DNA of 64,000 bases from Hazenella coriacea (GCF_004341825.1 NZ_SMAG01000007.1:62001-126000); one strand, 5' to 3'; positions 27,873-37,469 are shown, counted from the first letter of the stretch. Notes: generated from the letters alone by a model not told the origin. Made by a program: numbers and translations.

Positions 27873-27976
27873 TAAAATTTTTCGTCTACGGGTTTAGTTG
27901 AAATCAAGATTGGATGAAAGTTAGCAAATTTTCATTAATCGAAGAGATCTTAATAAAGCAACCTTTCAAAATCCAT

Positions 27977-28027
27977 ATCAAATCAAAAGCGTCGAGGAAA
28001 TCTAATCCTCGACGCTTTTGATTTGAT
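27977..28027. terminator. 22-bp perfect inverted repeat, terminator of ctaA
   Basis: Perfect 22-bp arms around a 7-base loop, containing AAAAGCGTCGAGGA and its complement, lie 51 bases past the ctaA stop. The T-rich flanks on both sides allow termination in either direction. Confidence 0.85.
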
Positions 28028-28078
28028 AAAATGCTCCTTTAGAAGTCTGCCATAAACTTTTTCATCATGGCCAATTTT

Positions 28079-29032
28079 CTACTGCTTTTCAGGTTCTTGA
28101 TGCTTCCATCCAATTTGTAAACATAAATAAGCGAGTACAGTAAAGAAGATCGAAATGATCGTAGTGTGAGCAAGAGCTGAGACAAGGACTCCATCGGTCA
28201 GAATCGTTACAACACCCGAGACTGCTTGCAAGCTGATCAGAATAAATGCCCACCATGCTCCTTTTACTAATTTCGTTCGGTTTTTATGGTGGCGAATCAC
28301 CACGATCAAGAAAATTAAACATAAAATCCAGATCGAAAACGCTGCATAGCGGTGTAACATATGAATTCCAGCTATCGAAGAAATGTTAGGGAACATGATA
28401 GCTCCACAACCTGGGAACTGATAGCCACAACCCATCGTTGCATCTGCATGTCGTACAAGTGCACCTGTATAAATCACCACATAACTATAAGCGGCTAAGG
28501 CCCAAATCGACTGATGCATCCGCTTGGATAAGCCGATGAATGATTCCAGCTTCTGTCCGTTTTCTAATGCTGTTCCTTTTTTCAATTGGAATAGCTGAAT
28601 CGATAGTAAAACCACACTCGCAAAAGAGATTAAAGAAAAACCAAAGTGAAAGGCAAGCGAGGTTTTTTTAGCAAAATCACCTTCAAATACAACAGTTAGA
28701 GCCCCTAATGCTCCTTGGAAAACAACAAAGAATAGACTGAGGAAACCAAGAAGCTTCACTCTATAATTTTCTCGATAAGCTCTCCAAGACCAAACCGTTA
28801 GAATTAAAATTAAAAGTCCTACTCCACTTGAAACTATTCGGTGACTATATTCAATGATCGTCTCCAATGGCAATGATTCTGGGATTAGTTGTCCATGACA
28901 AAAGGGCCACGAATTACCGCAACCTTTCCCTGATTCCGTTTTAGAAACGATCGCTCCTATAATGAGCATGATATATGCGCCGATGGAGGTAATAATAGAA
29001 AAAATTCGTAACATGCTATGTTTTTGTTGCAT
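28079..29032 (-). CDS. ctaA: Heme A synthase
   Basis: A 317-residue eight-helix membrane protein that oxidises heme O to heme A for cytochrome oxidase. Conserved features are the GSGKGCGNSWPFCHG-type cysteine loop near residue 37, EYSHR near residue 60, FHFGF, and the second-half HMLHRYAA and LAHTT histidines. I choose the ATG at 29032 (GGAGG seven bases upstream); a second ATG directly before it is possible, and the longer frame lacks a site. ctaB is not next to it here. Confidence 0.93.
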   Translation of the reverse strand: MQQKHSMLRIFSIITSIGAYIMLIIGAIVSKTESGKGCGNSWPFCHGQLIPESLPLETIIEYSHRIVSSGVGLLILILTVWSWRAYRENYRVKLLGFLSLFFVVFQGALGALTVVFEGDFAKKTSLAFHFGFSLISFASVVLLSIQLFQLKKGTALENGQKLESFIGLSKRMHQSIWALAAYSYVVIYTGALVRHADATMGCGYQFPGCGAIMFPNISSIAGIHMLHRYAAFSIWILCLIFLIVVIRHHKNRTKLVKGAWWAFILISLQAVSGVVTILTDGVLVSALAHTTIISIFFTVLAYLCLQIGWKHQEPEKQ

Positions 29033-29231
29033 CATCGATCCTCCTTTAGAGGCGGGGTTATCACTGAAAATCATACCATATTCGTCAACTCTTCGGATGA
29101 AATTGCCCTTGTTAGGCACAAACTTTCCACAATTGAATCCAAAAACAATTAAGAAACTTAGTGTGTTCATTCATATACTATTTCCACACTTTTCAAAGCT
29201 TCAATATCCCAATTCCAAGTTAAATAGATAT

Positions 29232-29270
29232 AAACAAAAGCCAGCTCTATAGATTAGCTGGCTTTTGTTT
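29232..29270. terminator. Terminator after GNAT gene 29350-29886
   Basis: Perfect 15-bp arms, AAACAAAAGCCAGCT and complement, with a 9-base loop and T-rich ends on both sides. Confidence 0.85.
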
Positions 29271-29349
29271 ATTAGTTATTTCTTTTCGATTGGGATGAAA
29301 GGGATCGACATCTTCGATAAAAAGCATTTCTTAAATGAGAGTTGAAACA

Positions 29350-29886
29350 TTAGTTATTTAAGTATTCATTTTGTAACAGACCCATATGTACAATATCATG
29401 CCAAACGCCTCGTCTAAACAAACATTGTCTAGATGTACCCTCATGTTTGAAACCCAACTTTTCATAAAGGTTAATCGCCTTCTTGTTAAAGGAAAAAACC
29501 CTTAGTGAAACTCGATTCAAATTCATTTCAAGAAAAGCATATTCAAGGAGTAAAGTCATCGCTTCTGTTCCAAAACCTTTCCCCCAATGACTTTTTTCTC
29601 CAATATCAATAATACACTCGGCATGACGGTTTTTAAAATCGATATTGATTAATGAAGTAATACCGATCGGTGTACCAGACTCTTTATCAAGAATCATATA
29701 GCTCTTGGAGGTATTAGAACCCAGTATAACGTGATTTACAAAATCTTTCGTCTCTTCTATATCATACAAATCTAAGAAAGGGTTGGTTGACTGCATTACT
29801 TCCATGTCGTTTCTCCATTTATGGTAAAGCTCCACATCAGCAGATGTCATTTTTCTAAGCCTTATTTTAGTTGATTCAAAAAACAT
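29350..29886 (-). CDS. GNAT-family N-acetyltransferase
   Basis: A 178-residue GNAT protein of the RimJ/RimL/spermidine-acetyltransferase type. RLRKMTSADVELYHKWRND at the start, GITSLINIDFKNRHAECIIDIG in the middle, the acetyl-CoA loop SHWGKGFGTEAM near residue 110, and NKKAINLYEKLGFKHEG as the closing block are all visible. The acceptor is unknown. ATG 29886 follows GGGAGG; the longer frame has none. Confidence 0.86.
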   Translation of the reverse strand: MFFESTKIRLRKMTSADVELYHKWRNDMEVMQSTNPFLDLYDIEETKDFVNHVILGSNTSKSYMILDKESGTPIGITSLINIDFKNRHAECIIDIGEKSHWGKGFGTEAMTLLLEYAFLEMNLNRVSLRVFSFNKKAINLYEKLGFKHEGTSRQCLFRRGVWHDIVHMGLLQNEYLNN

Positions 29887-29988
29887 CACTAGTTCCTCCC
29901 ATAAGATTATTTTTTTTAGTTTTATCGTCACAAGAAGGATCTGCAAGGTTAAAAATATGCATCAAGTAGTATTGAAATCCATGATTCT

Positions 29989-30702
29989 TTAACATTGGCA
30001 ACATATAGATTTCAGTGTTTGGACACTCAACTGATTTTCTTGAAACATAAGATCTTCATTTCCATTCCTCACTACTACAGAAATCATATACTCACCAGTA
30101 GGTTGGAATGTATGATAAACATATGATTCACTCTCACATCGGCCCAAATTAGTTGGGACTTGAAAAGATTGAGGTGGAAGAGAAAAGCCTTTTCCCTCCG
30201 CTTTCATTACTCCTTCTTTTCGTGTCCACAAAAGATAGAAGGATCGCAGTTGATCTTCAATTTTTTGAGATCGCACAAACTCGCACTCTGGAGGAGTAAA
30301 AACAAGCTTCATCGCTTCCAAATCGTTTTCTTTTATTTTTTCAACATCGATCCCTACTTCAGCAACTTGAGACAAACTACAAACAACCATTCCATCTGTG
30401 TGAGATAGATTAAAGTAAATCAGTGACTGATCTCGAACACTTCTAGCATCAAGATACAACTTACCATATTTATTTTTATAAAAGCGTACATCCTCAGGAG
30501 CAATTTGCAAAGCTTTTCCGATTTGTGTCTTTAATAATGCTCTACCTAATACAAACTCAATTTTTTTAAAATCAACCTGGTATCGCTGATAGATGTCTTT
30601 TTCTTGCGGATCTAATAATTTATCATAAATCTGTAAATCCTCCACCTTAAAAGTTGCGGGAATCGGCAGCCAATATATTTGTATTTGTTTTCTTCTTATC
30701 AC
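29989..30702 (-). CDS. 4'-phosphopantetheinyl transferase, Sfp type
   Basis: A 237-residue PPTase that transfers the phosphopantetheine arm of CoA to carrier proteins. Visible motifs are the FNLSHTDGMVVC region near residue 115, GIDVEKI near residue 135 (metal-binding Asp) and FYLLWTRKEGVMKAEGKG near residue 170 (WxxKE). This is the Sfp type used by NRPS/PKS systems, although no such cluster lies in the window. Start GTG 30702 behind AAAGGAG. Confidence 0.9.
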   Translation of the reverse strand: MIRRKQIQIYWLPIPATFKVEDLQIYDKLLDPQEKDIYQRYQVDFKKIEFVLGRALLKTQIGKALQIAPEDVRFYKNKYGKLYLDARSVRDQSLIYFNLSHTDGMVVCSLSQVAEVGIDVEKIKENDLEAMKLVFTPPECEFVRSQKIEDQLRSFYLLWTRKEGVMKAEGKGFSLPPQSFQVPTNLGRCESESYVYHTFQPTGEYMISVVVRNGNEDLMFQENQLSVQTLKSICCQC

Positions 30703-30784
30703 TACGATTCTCCTTTAAAAAATTGCACTGCTCTCATTTCATCGGTATGATAAACTAACCCTTATTCCCTTACCCCATACTACA

Positions 30785-32098
30785 TTATTTTTTTAACCTG
30801 TCGGGAATGAGATCATGGGAGATGAGATCCTCAAAATTTTCCCGTTGAACCACTAGATCGGCTTCACCATCTTTGACTAAAACAACCGCTGGGCGTCGTA
30901 AACGATTATAATTGCTTGCCATTGAAAAGGTATAGGCTCCAGTACAACTAACAGCTAATAAGTCTCCTTGCTTGACTTGAGGCAACTTTACATTCCAAAT
31001 GAGCATATCTCCACTTTCGCAACACTTTCCTGCGATCGAAACGGTTTCCACAATTTCCTCATTGGCGCGATTAGCCAACATCGCCTCATATTTTGCTTGG
31101 TACAGGGCTGGACGAGGGTTATCTGTCATCCCCCCATCGATAGAAACATATTTGCGAATTCCGGGAACTTCTTTCGTTGTACCAATCGTGTATAACGTCG
31201 TCCCTGCTTCACCAATGATACTCCGGCCAGGTTCAATCCAAATTTCAGGAATGCTAGGAAAAGAGGAAAAAGCTCGGCGGACAGCCTTAGCAATCGTTTG
31301 CACATAATGTGCGGGTATGTTTGGAGTATCCTTCTGTTCATAGCGAATTCCAAATCCACCTCCAACATTCAAGATTTGTGTCACGAATCCAAAATCTTGA
31401 TAGCAAGCGTGGATGAGTCCAACCATTTTTTCAATCGCTAATTGAAATGCGATTCCATCAAAAATCTGTGAACCAATATGACAATGAAACCCTAAGAGTA
31501 GTAAGGATTCCGCTTGATCTGCTCGTTTCGTAGCCTGAAGGGCTTGACCACTTCCCAAATCAAAACCAAACTTAGAATCTTCTTGTCCTGTTTGGATATA
31601 TGCATGAGTATGAGCTTCTATTCCCGGACTAATACGCAATAAAATGTGTGCTTGTCTATTTTTTTTCTTAGCCAATTGATCTAACATTTCTAATTCAATG
31701 AAATTATCTACTACAAAAAGACGAATCCCAACATCTAATGCCATTTCCATCTCAAATAGCGATTTATTATTACCATGAAAATAGATCCGGTTGGCTGGAA
31801 ATCCTGCTTTTAAGGCTGTGTATAGCTCTCCCTCAGACACAACATCGAGTAAGAGCCCCTCCTCATCCACGATTCGACACATCGCTAAGGTGCTAAATGC
31901 TTTACTTGCATAGCCAACTTGAAAAGCAAGTCCTGTCTCCTGAAATGAGCTTACAAACTGCCGCATTCGCTCTCTCACCAATTGTTCATCTATGATATAT
32001 AGAGGGGTCCCGAACTTCTCAACGAGCTCTACAGAGTCACACCCCCCTATTTCTAGATGTTCACGTTGATTCATTCGACTTGTTCCGTGTAAAAACAT
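30785..32098 (-). CDS. lysA: Diaminopimelate decarboxylase
   Basis: A 437-residue fold-III PLP enzyme making L-lysine from meso-diaminopimelate. K66 in YASKAF is the Schiff-base lysine; the HCHIGSQI block, NVGGGFGI and EPGRSI near residue 305 and CESGDML near residue 365 (catalytic Cys) complete the signature. It lies after the spoVA genes, the B. subtilis position, though that genome has more spoVA genes between. Confidence 0.95.
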   Translation of the reverse strand: MFLHGTSRMNQREHLEIGGCDSVELVEKFGTPLYIIDEQLVRERMRQFVSSFQETGLAFQVGYASKAFSTLAMCRIVDEEGLLLDVVSEGELYTALKAGFPANRIYFHGNNKSLFEMEMALDVGIRLFVVDNFIELEMLDQLAKKKNRQAHILLRISPGIEAHTHAYIQTGQEDSKFGFDLGSGQALQATKRADQAESLLLLGFHCHIGSQIFDGIAFQLAIEKMVGLIHACYQDFGFVTQILNVGGGFGIRYEQKDTPNIPAHYVQTIAKAVRRAFSSFPSIPEIWIEPGRSIIGEAGTTLYTIGTTKEVPGIRKYVSIDGGMTDNPRPALYQAKYEAMLANRANEEIVETVSIAGKCCESGDMLIWNVKLPQVKQGDLLAVSCTGAYTFSMASNYNRLRRPAVVLVKDGEADLVVQRENFEDLISHDLIPDRLKK

Positions 32099-32161
32099 TC
32101 CTTCGCCCCCTCATCACCAGCTCTTTGAATCATTCTTAAAAATGATTAAACCATATATGAC

Positions 32162-32758
32162 CTAATCTAATCTAGTTTTATTTTTATGTAAATAATTCTT
32201 TTGATGGTGTTCGAGGATCAGTTGCACAGCCTTTCTAGTTACAGGAGCTCCGATCTCACGATTATCACGTTTACCCATTTTCCCAACATCCCCCATTCCA
32301 ATGATAATGGGGATCGAAAGGTCATTTAAAACTTCTACTGTATCTCCATAAATGTGGGGAGGTTCTTCCTCCATGACATTTCCATATTTATCAACACGAT
32401 GTTTAACAACCTGACCGAAACGATCAAGTGCAAACTGAACAGGAATCCCTTTACTATTTGGACAATTGGAAGCAACTGCAATCGCTCCAAGAACCTCAAT
32501 ATCTGGATGAGTAGCTACAATCTTTAACGCTTTTTCCCCATCTCCTTCATGTACCGAACCACAATCATCAAACATAACTAGAACTGGATCGTGAAGTGCT
32601 TCTTTGATCAGATCTACGAGTGAAAATCCTGATAATGGGGTTGGATTTCCAGCTGATCGTGAGATACATCGTCCACCTACCTGCTGAGCGACTTCTTCGA
32701 TCGTTTCCTTCGCCACTGTGTCACCATCAGTAATTAAGATTACTTTTCGTTTAGCCAT
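32162..32758 (-). CDS. spoVAEA: Stage V sporulation protein AEa
   Basis: A 198-residue soluble protein. ILITDGDTVAKETIE, SAGNPTPLSG, FDDCGSVHEGDGEKAL, and MGDVGKMGKRDN are blocks of the SpoVAEa family, a forespore protein linked to dipicolinic-acid handling. ATG 32758 with GGGGGTAAC spacing is preferred over an earlier one. It follows the AEb gene by four bases. Confidence 0.9.
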   Translation of the reverse strand: MAKRKVILITDGDTVAKETIEEVAQQVGGRCISRSAGNPTPLSGFSLVDLIKEALHDPVLVMFDDCGSVHEGDGEKALKIVATHPDIEVLGAIAVASNCPNSKGIPVQFALDRFGQVVKHRVDKYGNVMEEEPPHIYGDTVEVLNDLSIPIIIGMGDVGKMGKRDNREIGAPVTRKAVQLILEHHQKNYLHKNKTRLD

Positions 32759-32762
32759 CTTG

Positions 32763-33125
32763 TTACCCCCTTGGCTTAAAGACAACAGCTGTTAAAAAGC
32801 CAAAGATAATCGCCGCAGAGATCCCAGCACTTGTAATCTGAAAAATCCCTGTAAACACACCCATCCACCCATGTTCTTTCGCTTCTGTTAGCGCCCCATG
32901 AACCAGTGCATTCCCAAAGCTAGTAATGGGTACAGTGGCACCAGCCCCTGCATAGTGAATCAATGGTTCATATAAACCAAATCCGTCTAAAACGGCTCCA
33001 AGTACAACAAGCAAGCTTAAAACATGGGCAGGTGTAAGCGGTGTCAAATCCATTAATAATTGACCAATCACACAAATGATACCCCCCACTAGAAAAGCAG
33101 CCCAAAAGCTTCCCAACACAATCAT
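32763..33125 (-). CDS. spoVAEB: Stage V sporulation protein AE (AEb)
   Basis: A 120-residue membrane protein of the SpoVAC/SpoVAEb family with three helices. The FGLYEPLIHYAGAGATVPITSFGNAL block near residue 50 is characteristic, as is GISAAIIFGFLTAVVF at the end. It belongs to the dipicolinic-acid uptake channel of the forespore. It follows spoVAB directly. At 120 residues it fits AEb better than SpoVAC (about 150). Confidence 0.85.
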   Translation of the reverse strand: MIVLGSFWAAFLVGGIICVIGQLLMDLTPLTPAHVLSLLVVLGAVLDGFGLYEPLIHYAGAGATVPITSFGNALVHGALTEAKEHGWMGVFTGIFQITSAGISAAIIFGFLTAVVFKPRG

Positions 33126-33133
33126 CTCTCTTT

Positions 33134-33559
33134 CTACCAGACTTCAAAGATCATCCACTGAAATAAAGAGCCAGCAATTTTCCCTAAGGCCATTGCCATC
33201 AGTAGAGTAAGTATATGAATTTGCAATCGTAATCGCTTAACCAAAATAGGCAAAACATTGATCACTTCTGTTAATGCAGCTGCAAGCATCCCTATAAAAA
33301 TACCCATAAAGAGTCCCACAATCGTAGTCATCCAGATGGGAAACGGCATGACCCATCCATGAAAATCAATGATAGTGAAAAAAAGAACACCTGTCACAAT
33401 CGCATATTCATAATTGTGGATAAACCGCCATCCTCCACTGATCTGAGCCAACCTCGAAATAATATCCAACACTGTAATAAAAGCCACAAACCCACTGCCT
33501 ACCGCTATCCCTCCAGCCATCCCTACAATGATCAGAGTCAGATTAGTGAAGAGATCCAT
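33134..33559 (-). CDS. spoVAB: Stage V sporulation protein AB
   Basis: A 141-residue polytopic membrane protein. GGIAVGSGFVAFITVLDIISRL near residue 15 and GLFMGIFIGMLAAALTEVINVLPI near residue 82 are SpoVAB blocks. It overlaps the 3' end of spoVAA by 17 bases. Confidence 0.9.
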   Translation of the reverse strand: MDLFTNLTLIIVGMAGGIAVGSGFVAFITVLDIISRLAQISGGWRFIHNYEYAIVTGVLFFTIIDFHGWVMPFPIWMTTIVGLFMGIFIGMLAAALTEVINVLPILVKRLRLQIHILTLLMAMALGKIAGSLFQWMIFEVW

Positions 33560-34169
33560 CCGTCTCCTCTTTCACTTTTTTCTTTTCATCATTAATTAAA
33601 AATTGATCAATCGTCTCTTGATACGTAAACATCTCTAATTCCATAGGACTTGGCTCTTCATTAAATCGTTTCTTAAATAGATGATTAAAAAAAAGAATCA
33701 TCCCCAATCCAATTCCAATGGAGTAAGGAATTTGGAGCCATAGAGGTTGTTGGATCTGTTCTCCGGTAAGCAAATAAGTAAGGCGTTGATGCACTTCATT
33801 CATACTTACATCCATATGAAAGTTCATAATCGCAAGCCCTGAACCAATAAACAGGAGAAGCCAAACCAAAGACACATAAAACCAATTCGGATTTCTTTCT
33901 TGACTTTGAATCTCAATGATGGCATGCCCCTCACCCATATTACGAAGATCTAGCTCAGGGTATGAAAGGTTAATGGTCTGGATCACATCGAGGGCATCGA
34001 TCACAATAAAAGATTCACTATTTTTAGGGTTAATCTCTAGAACCGGAAGTTGTAAGATCTCATCCAAAGATCCTTGTCCACTCATTTGACAAACATCTTT
34101 TACTTGAATCTGTTCTCCAGGTTTCGCCTGAATCTTTTTTTTCAATCGTAGATAGAGGATCTCACGCAT
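33543..34169 (-). CDS. spoVAA: Stage V sporulation protein AA
   Basis: A 208-residue protein with a soluble N-terminal domain (LYLRLKKKIQAKPGEQIQ, QMSGQG) and two membrane helices near residues 100-120 and 147-165. The pattern matches SpoVAA. ATG 34169 has an AAAGGAAG site. A forespore-type promoter sits about 40 bases upstream, so this is the operon's first gene. Confidence 0.9.
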   Translation of the reverse strand: MREILYLRLKKKIQAKPGEQIQVKDVCQMSGQGSLDEILQLPVLEINPKNSESFIVIDALDVIQTINLSYPELDLRNMGEGHAIIEIQSQERNPNWFYVSLVWLLLFIGSGLAIMNFHMDVSMNEVHQRLTYLLTGEQIQQPLWLQIPYSIGIGLGMILFFNHLFKKRFNEEPSPMELEMFTYQETIDQFLINDEKKKVKEETDGSLH

Positions 34170-34206
34170 GGATGTCTTCCTTTCTTCGGTTCATTTTACT
34201 CTTGGT

Positions 34207-34235
34207 TAGTATGCATCATGCACAAAGGGTCATGC
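34207..34235 (-). promoter_or_regulatory. Forespore (sigma-G/F-type) promoter of spoVA
   Basis: On the minus strand GCATG, 17 bases, then CATACTA, the consensus CATNHTA -10 with a GHATR-like -35 for sigma-G (and sigma-F). It lies about 40 bases before the spoVAA start and fits what is known of spoVA control in Bacillus. Confidence 0.75.
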
Positions 34236-34245
34236 ACCAATCAAA

Positions 34246-34278
34246 AGAAAAAACACCTCTTCACTGTTAGAGGTGGAA
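34246..34278 (-). terminator. Terminator of spoIIA operon
   Basis: On the minus strand the arms CACCTCT and AGAGGTG (8-base loop) are followed by TTTTTTCTTTT, separating sigF from spoVAA. Confidence 0.85.
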
Positions 34279-34443
34279 AACGCTATTTCATACTAGACAG
34301 TCTAGCTTGAGCTTTTTTCTCTCGTTCAGGTAGCCTTTATGACAATTCGTCACCTATGAAAAAAGTTCTTTGCCTTCTTGGTCTATTTTGAAAAGCAGAG
34401 ATGAATGACTTTGCAGTTAGCTTACATTGTTTGGAAATATGAG

Positions 34444-35211
34444 TTATTTTTCAGCTTTAGCATCAAATTCTTCTCGGATTTTTTTGATGATTTTCTTTTC
34501 AAGTCGTGATACTTGTACTTGAGAAATCCCAAGTCGCTCAGCCACTTCAGATTGCGTTTGATCTTTAAAGTAACGGAGATAAACAATTAACTGTTCACGT
34601 TCTGTCAAACGATGAATAGCGTCTTTTAAAGCTAATTTATCAAACCACATAGACTCCGAATCATCGGCAATTTGATCCATTAAGGTAATGGGATCACCAT
34701 CATTTTCAAATACTGTTTCATGAATGGATGTCGGGGCACGATTCGCTTCTTGAGCAAAAACAATTTCTTCAGGTTCAACGCCCATCTCTGCTGCGATCTC
34801 TTGGATGGTAGGGACGCGATTTAATCTCTTAGCAAGATCATCTTTGGTTTTACGTGCTTTATTGGCCATTTCTTTTAAAGAGCGACTCACTTTGACCATC
34901 CCATCATCTCGTAAAAAACGTTGAATTTCTCCGATAATCATAGGGACAGCATATGTAGAAAATTTCACATCATAACTCAAGTCAAACTTATCAACAGCTT
35001 TTAGTAGACCAATACATCCAATTTGAAACAAATCCTCAGGCTCATATCCTCGATTTAAAAAGCGTTGAACGACAGACCAAACCAACCGGATATTGTGACT
35101 TACCAAACGATCTCTCGCTTCTGTATCTCCATCCTGACTTGCTTGGATCAACTGTTTTACTTCACCATCAGAGAGATGACCATGTTTATTGTTCCGTACG
35201 TCCGCATCCAT
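34444..35211 (-). CDS. sigF: RNA polymerase sigma factor SigF
   Basis: A 255-residue sigma-70-family factor. Region 2 (NIRLVWSVVQRFLNRGYEPEDLFQIGCIGLLKAVDKFD) spans about residues 45-100 and region 4 (RLTEREQLIVYLRYFKDQTQSEVAERLGISQVQVSRLEKKI) about 200-245. It drives forespore transcription and is held by SpoIIAB. It follows spoIIAB by 10 bases as in B. subtilis. Confidence 0.97.
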   Translation of the reverse strand: MDADVRNNKHGHLSDGEVKQLIQASQDGDTEARDRLVSHNIRLVWSVVQRFLNRGYEPEDLFQIGCIGLLKAVDKFDLSYDVKFSTYAVPMIIGEIQRFLRDDGMVKVSRSLKEMANKARKTKDDLAKRLNRVPTIQEIAAEMGVEPEEIVFAQEANRAPTSIHETVFENDGDPITLMDQIADDSESMWFDKLALKDAIHRLTEREQLIVYLRYFKDQTQSEVAERLGISQVQVSRLEKKIIKKIREEFDAKAEK

Positions 35212-35221
35212 AAATAATCCC

Positions 35222-35680
35222 TCAGTGGTTTGCCATCGTTTTTTGATGGCTCTTCAGATACTTGACTAAATAAACAGTTGTTCCTTTTCCAGCTACGGAA
35301 TGAACGGTAACTTCATCCATAAAGTTCTCCATGATGGTAAAACCCATTCCAGATCGTTCCAATTCCGGTTTTGAGGTGTAAAGGGGTTGTCTTGCCTCAC
35401 TGACATCTGAAATACCTACACCTTGATCAGAGATCGTGATATTTACCCGTGTCCCTTCGATTTCAGTACGTATAAAGATTAATCCTTCCCCCTTTTCTTC
35501 ATAACCATGAATCACTGCATTCGTCACAGCTTCAGAAACCACAGTCTTAATATCTGTCAACTCTTCTACTGTAGGATCTAGTTGAGAAATGAAAGAGGCC
35601 ACTGCGATCCGTGCAAAGGCTTCATTTTCTGAACGGCTTAGAAATTTAAGCTCCATCAAATTTCGCTTTGTTTCTTTCAT
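35222..35680 (-). CDS. spoIIAB: Anti-sigma-F factor SpoIIAB
   Basis: A 152-residue GHKL-type ATPase/kinase. The N-box-like [12 protein letters not shown] near residue 45, the DQGVGISD element near residue 83 and [11 protein letters not shown] near residue 105 are conserved. It holds SigF and phosphorylates SpoIIAA. ATG 35680 overlaps the SpoIIAA stop (ATGA), coupling them. Confidence 0.96.
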   Translation of the reverse strand: MKETKRNLMELKFLSRSENEAFARIAVASFISQLDPTVEELTDIKTVVSEAVTNAVIHGYEEKGEGLIFIRTEIEGTRVNITISDQGVGISDVSEARQPLYTSKPELERSGMGFTIMENFMDEVTVHSVAGKGTTVYLVKYLKSHQKTMANH

Positions 35681-36027
35681 GATGCCACCCCACATGCAGT
35701 TACTGCACTATCTTCATCTTCGAAAATGGGTAATATTTTAAATAACCCAGACATCTCCATCAAACGAAAAATGGACGGACGAATCGAACAGAGTGCCATT
35801 TTCCCGCCCAACTGTGAAACCCTTTTATAGCGTCCCAGAATAACCCCCAACCCAGAGCTATCCATAAATTCAAGATTTGCGAGGTTGAGGACTAAATGGG
35901 TCATCCCCGAGTCCAACTCAGATTCAATCGTATTGCGAACCTGTTCTGCGGTATGATGATCCAGTTCACCGGACAACCGAACGATGAGTATATGGTGCCT
36001 CCGATGAACTTGAAGTGTTAAACTCAT
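35677..36027 (-). CDS. spoIIAA: Anti-anti-sigma factor SpoIIAA
   Basis: A 116-residue STAS-domain protein. The phosphorylatable Ser lies in [13 protein letters not shown] near residue 57. Unphosphorylated SpoIIAA frees SigF from SpoIIAB in the forespore. First gene of the three-gene operon, with a sigma-H-like promoter upstream. Confidence 0.96.
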   Translation of the reverse strand: MSLTLQVHRRHHILIVRLSGELDHHTAEQVRNTIESELDSGMTHLVLNLANLEFMDSSGLGVILGRYKRVSQLGGKMALCSIRPSIFRLMEMSGLFKILPIFEDEDSAVTACGVAS

Positions 36028-36063
36028 TCTGACTATGACCTCCCTCTTGGTTTTAACCCATTA

Positions 36064-36093
36064 CTTCTACGAACCCCCTTTTCTTTCCTTCTA
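36064..36093 (-). promoter_or_regulatory. Possible sigma-H promoter of spoIIAA
   Basis: On the minus strand GAAGGAAAG, 12 bases, then GTAGAAG resembles the sigma-H consensus (RnAGGAwWW, 11-12 bases, RnnGAAT), with one mismatch in the -10. The B. subtilis operon is known to be sigma-H driven. Confidence 0.5.
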
Positions 36094-36105
36094 AGGATGA
36101 AAAAC

Positions 36106-36148
36106 ACAAAAAGAGGAAGTGTTTTTTCACCCATTTCCTCTTTTTTTA
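36106..36148. terminator. Terminator between dacF and spoIIAA
   Basis: Arms AAAAAGAGGAA and TTTCCTCTTTTT enclose a loop, with T-rich sequence on both strands. It suggests dacF and spoIIAA can be read separately. Confidence 0.75.
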
Positions 36149-36172
36149 TCTGTTCATTTTAATCTGTTCATT

Positions 36173-37354
36173 TTAATCTGTGGCTTGACTCTCTTTGGGG
36201 AAAAGCAACATCTGGTTGACAACTCTCTTAATGGTAGTCCATAATCCTGCTCTTTCTACAGGATGAGCACTTGTCAAATCCATCTCTGCTACTACTTGAT
36301 TCTGTTTGTAAACTTGAATTTTACCAATCACTTGTCCATTTTGAATCGGCGCTTTCAGATCATTCCAGACCACTTTCTTCGTATACGAGTCTGGATTCTC
36401 CCCTTTTTTAATCATAATCGAAAAAGGATGATTGGCTCGAATCACCATCTGATTAGGATCTCCTTTATCAATTTCCTTCTGTGCAATCACATCTCCTTTT
36501 TTATAAAGAAGGATGTTCGTAAACTGATTAAAAGCATAATTTAACATACCAGAAATCTCTGCATTACGAGTTTTTACATTGGGTTCACCCATCACAACAG
36601 CAATGACCCGGAAATTTCCGCGTTTCGCAGTGGCAGTTAAACAAAACATCGCTTCAGATGTGAATCCCGTTTTTAATCCGTCCAGTCCTTCATAAAAACG
36701 AACTAATTTATTTGTATTCACCAACCAAAATGGTTTTTCGGTATTTTGTCTTAAATAATCTTGATATACACCCGTATACTTAGTAATCTCTTCATGCTTC
36801 AGCAATTCACGCGACATAATGGCAATATCGTAAGCAGATGAAAAGTGATTGTCAGCAGGTAACCCATTCGGATTTTGGAACTGTGTATTTTTTAATCCCA
36901 ATTCTTGCGCTCGATCATTCATCATCTGCACAAAATTTTCTTCTGTCCCGGCGATGAGCTCAGCTAAAGCAACAGACGCATCATTGGCAGAGGCGATCGC
37001 AACCCCTTTTAATAAATCATTCACAGTCATCTGTTCGCCTGGTTCCAAAAAAATCTGTGATCCACCCATAGATGCCGCATACTCACTGATGGGAACCTTA
37101 TCTTGAAGAGTGATTTTCCCCGAATCAATGGCTTCCATCACAAGTAGCATGGTCATAACCTTTGTAATACTTGCAGGTGGTAAAGGTTCATGACTATTTT
37201 TTTCAAATAAAATGGTTCCTGTATCCGCATCCATCAGAATCGCTGAGTTGGCTTGAGGGGCTAACTTTTGCTCTCCTTGTGCAAAAGAAGTTGAAAAAAC
37301 AGAAGTACATACGAAACAGCAGGCAATGATTACGATGCTCACTTTTCTACGCAT
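36173..37354 (-). CDS. dacF: D-alanyl-D-alanine carboxypeptidase DacF
   Basis: A 393-residue S11 penicillin-binding protein with a signal peptide (1-25, ending SFAQG). SxxK SITK near residue 62, SAND near residue 118 (SxN) and KTG in LDGLKTGF near residue 226 are present, followed by a C-terminal beta domain and a likely amphipathic anchor at the end. Position before spoIIAA matches B. subtilis dacF, a forespore-expressed enzyme acting on spore peptidoglycan. Confidence 0.92.
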   Translation of the reverse strand: MRRKVSIVIIACCFVCTSVFSTSFAQGEQKLAPQANSAILMDADTGTILFEKNSHEPLPPASITKVMTMLLVMEAIDSGKITLQDKVPISEYAASMGGSQIFLEPGEQMTVNDLLKGVAIASANDASVALAELIAGTEENFVQMMNDRAQELGLKNTQFQNPNGLPADNHFSSAYDIAIMSRELLKHEEITKYTGVYQDYLRQNTEKPFWLVNTNKLVRFYEGLDGLKTGFTSEAMFCLTATAKRGNFRVIAVVMGEPNVKTRNAEISGMLNYAFNQFTNILLYKKGDVIAQKEIDKGDPNQMVIRANHPFSIMIKKGENPDSYTKKVVWNDLKAPIQNGQVIGKIQVYKQNQVVAEMDLTSAHPVERAGLWTTIKRVVNQMLLFPKESQATD

Positions 37355-37469
37355 CTATGGTCCCTCCTAATCAATATGCCATTAGTCTGAACCAGTCGAT
37401 TGGTAATTATTCCAAATTCATTTTTCTAAACAAAAATACCCCTGACAAGAAATCATCTAACCACAAAAC

